Shown in pieces: positions 7,102-9,981 of a DNA stretch of 9,981 nucleotides. Source of the stretch: Saprospiraceae bacterium (GTDB lineage: Bacteria > Bacteroidota > Bacteroidia > Chitinophagales > Saprospiraceae); assembly GCA_027031145.1 (NCBI GenBank), contig JALVEG010000344.1, forward strand, positions 1-9,981. Reading direction: 5' to 3'. The notes beneath the pieces are model-generated. The model searched no databases and was not told the origin of the DNA. It saw only the letters and a program-made list of their open reading frames with translations. How positions within the stretch are numbered: position 1 is the first letter of the stretch; each line of letters begins with the position of its first letter. The position numbers and the translations under genes were made by a program.

Positions 7102-8514
7102 ATGAAAAAAAATACTCTGTTATTTTCGCTGTTTTTTATATTTATGGTAAATATGGCTTTTGCCCAGCCAGGACCGGAATTGAAAAATGCAGAACCGGGA
7201 AAATGTTATGCAAAATGCTATACGCCTACGACTTATGAAAATTATACAGTTCCTGTGACAATTAAGGCAGCTTCGATGAGAGTGGAGTTTACGCCTGCTA
7301 CATTTGCTGATGCTTCAGAGCAAATTTTGAAAAAACAAGGAAGAAAAGATTATTCTCCTGTTGCTGCAAAATTTGAAAAAGCATCAAAAAGAGTTTTAGT
7401 GAAAGATAGTTATAAAGTATTAAAAGTTATTCCTGCTCAGTTTGAAACTGTCAAGGAAGAAGTATTGGTAAAAGAAGCTTATAAAGTTGCTAAAGTAATA
7501 CCTGCTACTTATAAGGTAGAGACATTTCAAAAAATGGTTAAACCTGGATATACTGTTTATGAGAAAAAACCGGTGGAATATAAGACCGTTCCTGAGGAGA
7601 TAGAAATATCCCCTGTATCTACGAAATGGGTTAAAAAGAAATCCGGTGATAATTGTAATTCAGCAAATCCGGATGATTGTACTATTTGGTGTAAAGTTGA
7701 AGTACCGGCAGTATACAAAACTGTCAATAAAAAAGTAAAAGGTACTTGTGAAGAAGGTTGGATGCTTAAAGGAGATGATTGTGTAAAAACAGTAAAAGTA
7801 GATCCTGTTTACAAAACGTATAAAAAGAAAGTTATTGATACTCCTTCAAAAGTTGAATATGTTGATGTACCTGCGGTTTATAAAACAAGAACATACCAAA
7901 AACTGGTAGCGGATGCAAGAGTTGAAGAAGAAGTAATTCCTGCTGTTTATAAAGACTGGAAATATGATAAATTAGTTGCTAATGCAACAGTAACTGAGAC
8001 AGATGTTCCTGATGTATATGCAAACAGAGCATTCAAAACTTTAGCATCTGATGCTGATATGAAAGAAATTGTGGTACCGGCTGAAATAATAAATATAACA
8101 AAAACCAAAATTCTTGCACTAGGTAAATTCTCTGATGAATATAGGGAAGTGAAATGTGAATTGTTGGATTACAATTTATTGCCTATCAATTGGGATTTTA
8201 ATAGCGCTACATTGAATAGCAAAGCCAAAAAGATAATAGATGCTAAACTTCTGCCTTTATTAAAAGCAGGACATAGAATAGAAATTGTTTCTCATACTGA
8301 TTCAAGAGGTTCTGATTCATACAATATGGATCTTTCGGAAAGAAGAGCTAAAGCTGTTGTCAGGTATTTGATATCAAAAGGAATTAGTCCTGAAATGTTG
8401 GAATCTAAAGGTTTTGGAGAAACTATGTTGAAAAATAATTGTTCAAATGGTGTTCCTTGTACAGAAGAACAACATTTACAAAACAGAAGAACTGAATTTA
8501 GGATTTTAAATTAA
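7102..8514 (+). CDS. Secreted OmpA-family protein with about 23-residue repeats
   Basis: Predicted envelope protein that would anchor an outer-membrane or periplasmic assembly to peptidoglycan. The 470 residues comprise: a signal peptide (1-21, cleavage likely after AFA, mature end QPGPE); a short CYAKC motif (C35, C39); a repeat region (about 60-330); and a C-terminal OmpA domain (about 355-468). In the OmpA domain, D400 (SHTDSRGSD) and R415 (LSERRA) are 15 apart, like the Asp and Arg that bind diaminopimelate in E. coli OmpA. The repeats have a core like VIPAVYK followed by KLV.A.V.E. Their prolines at 111, 134, 157 and again at 257, 280, 303 and 326 are 23 apart; less regular copies sit at 65, 86, 202 and 235. 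A Cys-rich insert (C185, C193, C197, C216, C227) interrupts the series. There is no N-terminal beta-barrel and no lipobox. It has its own promoter and a strong terminator, so it is probably monocistronic. Its exact role is unknown; a link to T9SS or gliding machinery would be a guess. Confidence 0.88.
   Translation: MKKNTLLFSLFFIFMVNMAFAQPGPELKNAEPGKCYAKCYTPTTYENYTVPVTIKAASMRVEFTPATFADASEQILKKQGRKDYSPVAAKFEKASKRVLVKDSYKVLKVIPAQFETVKEEVLVKEAYKVAKVIPATYKVETFQKMVKPGYTVYEKKPVEYKTVPEEIEISPVSTKWVKKKSGDNCNSANPDDCTIWCKVEVPAVYKTVNKKVKGTCEEGWMLKGDDCVKTVKVDPVYKTYKKKVIDTPSKVEYVDVPAVYKTRTYQKLVADARVEEEVIPAVYKDWKYDKLVANATVTETDVPDVYANRAFKTLASDADMKEIVVPAEIINITKTKILALGKFSDEYREVKCELLDYNLLPINWDFNSATLNSKAKKIIDAKLLPLLKAGHRIEIVSHTDSRGSDSYNMDLSERRAKAVVRYLISKGISPEMLESKGFGETMLKNNCSNGVPCTEEQHLQNRRTEFRILN
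7290..8091 (+). repeat. Coding repeats of about 69 bp in the OmpA-family gene
   Basis: These bases encode the repeat region of the OmpA-family protein (about residues 64-330). In the regular stretches the unit is 23 codons, with a conserved Pro-Ala-x-Tyr/Phe core and a Lys/Val-rich remainder. I count about eleven cores, seven of them in two strictly periodic runs. The copies have diverged at the DNA level, so the array is old and held at protein level, not a recent tandem expansion. Confidence 0.75.
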
Positions 8515-8543
8515 TTCTAAAACAAAAATATATTACTTTTAAG

Positions 8544-8570
8544 GCCTCTTTTTATTAAGAGGCTTTTTTA
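8544..8570 (+). terminator. Intrinsic terminator after the OmpA-family gene
   Basis: A perfect 7-bp stem GCCTCTT/AAGAGGC (8544-8550 with 8557-8563) with a 6-base loop, followed at once by six T (8564-8569). It begins 30 bases after the OmpA stop codon. This is the best terminator in the window and separates the OmpA unit from the polysaccharide-export genes. Confidence 0.88.
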
Positions 8571-8672
8571 TTATTTTATTGTTTTAATATAATTGAGGAA
8601 TAAAGTCTTTATTATTTAGTTAAAATTATAGAGTAATTTTAAGTGATAAGTATTATTTTATAAATAATTTAG

Positions 8673-8680
8673 TTACTTTG
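8673..8680 (+). promoter_or_regulatory. Possible -7 element of the polysaccharide-export operon
   Basis: TTACTTTG matches TAnnTTTG except at its second base and lies 46 bases before the export gene. No TTG or TTTG is found 19-21 bases upstream, so the promoter may be weak, activator-dependent or elsewhere. A promoter of some kind is expected in this 156-base gap because a strong terminator precedes it. Confidence 0.35.
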
Positions 8681-8726
8681 CAATATTATTCTAATAAGTG
8701 TATGTAGAAATAAAAATAATGAAAAA

Positions 8727-9527
8727 ATGATAATGAATTCAAAATATCTGATAATAGCAATTTTATTAATGTTTATTATTGGTTTTAATTCTTGTGTTAC
8801 CAAAAAGGAAATAACATATTTTCAGGATTCGGAACAGGATACGGTTTTGGTAACAAATCAAAAATACAATATTGTTTTTCATCCGGGAGATATCATAACG
8901 ATTACGGTTTCAGCTGCTGATCTGGAATCTGTCAGGCCTTTCAATATGCCTGTTGTTAGTTTTAATGCGGCTGACGGCAGAATATCAGGTGCACAAAGGC
9001 TGCAGGATTATCTTATTGATATTAATGGTGATATAGATTTTCCTGTATTGGGCAAAATTCATTTGGCAGGCTTAACGAGAAATGAAGCCACTTCTCTGTT
9101 AGTGAAAAAATTGAAAGAATATATTGAAAATCCTATAGTAAATATAAGACTGACAAATTTTAAGATCACTGTTTTGGGTGAAGTCAAAAGACCCGGTACC
9201 TATGTGGTACAGAATGAACGTATAACTTTGCCAGAGGCTTTGGGCCTGGCCGGAGATATGACTATATCGGGAAAACGTGATAATGTATTGGTGATACGGG
9301 ATATAGGAGGGGAGCAGTATAAATTCAGAGTAAATTTAACAACCGATGATGTATTTACTTCTCCTGTATATTTTCTGGCTCAAAACGATGTTGTTTATGT
9401 AGAACCCAAAAAAGCTCTGATAAGAGATTCTTCTTTTGGAAAAAGTACGTCAATTGCCTTTTCGGTAGTATCATCACTTGTTTCTCTTGGTGTTTTAATT
9501 GTTTCTATTATTTCTATATCTAAATAG
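8727..9527 (+). CDS. Polysaccharide export lipoprotein (Wza/OPX family)
   Basis: Outer-membrane polysaccharide export protein that forms or lines the channel carrying capsule or exopolysaccharide out of the cell. The 266-residue product has a lipoprotein signal peptide with lipobox GFNSC (acylated C23), a poly-export domain (about 46-140; YNIVFHPGDIITITVSA at its start, then DINGDIDFPVLGKIHLAG), and an SLBB domain (about 146-228; KITVLGEVKRPGTYVV). A C-terminal hydrophobic helix (about 243-264) follows. It is much shorter than E. coli Wza (379 residues) and has one SLBB domain, the common compact form in Bacteroidota. The true start may be 8727 or the in-frame ATG at 8733 (MNSKYL); both keep the signal peptide. 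A four-codon reading frame (ATG AAA AAA TGA, 8719-8730) overlaps the first start. The Wzz/Wzc-type gene follows after 32 bases, the usual pair. Confidence 0.92.
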   Translation: MIMNSKYLIIAILLMFIIGFNSCVTKKEITYFQDSEQDTVLVTNQKYNIVFHPGDIITITVSAADLESVRPFNMPVVSFNAADGRISGAQRLQDYLIDINGDIDFPVLGKIHLAGLTRNEATSLLVKKLKEYIENPIVNIRLTNFKITVLGEVKRPGTYVVQNERITLPEALGLAGDMTISGKRDNVLVIRDIGGEQYKFRVNLTTDDVFTSPVYFLAQNDVVYVEPKKALIRDSSFGKSTSIAFSVVSSLVSLGVLIVSIISISK

Positions 9528-9559
9528 AATTGTTTTATTGAAAAAATATCTAAAAAATT

Positions 9560-9981
9560 ATGGAATTTGAGTTGAATAATAATCCTTTGAACCAAAATAC
9601 AGAAGACGAAATTAATATTAGGGAGCTTTTGGATAAGTATTTGAGGTTTTGGCCCTGGTTTATTGTTAGTATTATGCTTTTTGGTGGAGGAGCATATCTT
9701 TATCTAAGATATGTATTGCCTATTTATGAAGCCAATGCTTCTATCTTGATTAAAGATAAAAAATCCGATGGTATTGGTTCTGAATTGTCCGCTTTTGAAG
9801 ACCTGGGTATCGCTACCGGAGGAAACAGAAATGCTGTAAATCAAATATATATATTAAAATCCAATATTTTACTTGAAAAGGTTGTAAATGATCTGGATTT
9901 AAATATATCATATCTTAATCTGGGAACTTACAGAAAAAGATTTGGCTTAAAGGAAATTCCCTTATATAAAGAATCTCCGGT
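9560..9981 (+). CDS. Wzz/Wzc-type polysaccharide co-polymerase, 5' part only
   Basis: Inner-membrane chain-length regulator of polysaccharide synthesis, acting with the export lipoprotein just upstream. The window holds 140 complete codons from MEFELNNNPL. The N-terminal tail contains EDEINIRELLDKYLRFWPWF, the usual Wzz entry motif. One transmembrane helix (about 30-51) leads into the periplasmic domain with YEANASILIKDKK (56-68), then DLGIATGGNRNAVNQIYILK (81-100), typical of the larger Bacteroidota proteins that often end in a BY-kinase domain. That domain would lie beyond the right edge, so tyrosine kinase activity cannot be judged. It is probably cotranscribed with the export gene. Upstream sequence is A-rich without a clear Shine-Dalgarno. 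Confidence 0.88.
   Translation, partial: MEFELNNNPLNQNTEDEINIRELLDKYLRFWPWFIVSIMLFGGGAYLYLRYVLPIYEANASILIKDKKSDGIGSELSAFEDLGIATGGNRNAVNQIYILKSNILLEKVVNDLDLNISYLNLGTYRKRFGLKEIPLYKESP

Noticed and set aside
7290..8091. Possible CRISPR or recent tandem duplication, because of the regular period
   Set aside because: The period is in codons of one open frame, with no identical DNA repeats; it is a diverged protein repeat.
9395..9595. Minus-strand 66-codon frame
   Set aside because: Antisense to the C-terminal membrane helix of the export lipoprotein and the start of the next gene; no signal of its own.

Overview
This window looks like chromosomal DNA from an AT-rich member of the Bacteroidota. 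The taxonomic case rests on several signs. There is a PorX-type response regulator, found only with the type IX secretion system (T9SS). The sigma factor is short, begins MRQLKI and has no region 1.1. The promoters fit the Bacteroidota pattern TTTG-N19-21-TAnnTTTG. Most start codons have A/T-rich upstream sequence in place of a clear Shine-Dalgarno motif. I cannot place it to family level.

Layout, left to right. Positions 1-2172 (minus) hold pnp (polynucleotide phosphorylase), whose 3' end runs off the left edge. Upstream of it on the same strand is rpsO (ribosomal protein S15, 2282-2557), giving the widespread rpsO-pnp arrangement, with a near-consensus promoter at 2606-2637. An AT-rich divergent spacer (2558-3201) containing several inverted repeats separates rpsO from a sigma-70 family gene (3202-4062, plus). 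Convergent with it is porX (4169-5725, minus), with inverted repeats between the two stop codons. Divergent from porX is an HD-domain phosphohydrolase gene (5801-6985, plus) with its own promoter.

A second consensus promoter overlaps the end of the HD gene and should drive a secreted OmpA-family protein (7102-8514). Between its signal peptide and its peptidoglycan-binding domain lies a set of roughly 23-residue repeats, the least ordinary thing in the window. A strong intrinsic terminator (8544-8570) closes that unit. After it begins a polysaccharide-export locus: a Wza/OPX-type lipoprotein (8727-9527), then a Wzz/Wzc-type chain-length protein (from 9560) cut off by the right edge.

Functionally, the left half is core information processing: translation, RNA decay and transcription initiation. 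The middle is T9SS regulation and nucleotide hydrolysis. The right half is cell envelope: an OmpA-type anchor and the start of a capsule or exopolysaccharide cluster. I see no tRNA, rRNA, CRISPR array, insertion sequence, attachment site or origin. No wholly new system stands out. The candidates for a second look are the repeat region of the OmpA protein, the divergent C-terminal half of the sigma factor, and the palindrome-rich spacer ahead of it.
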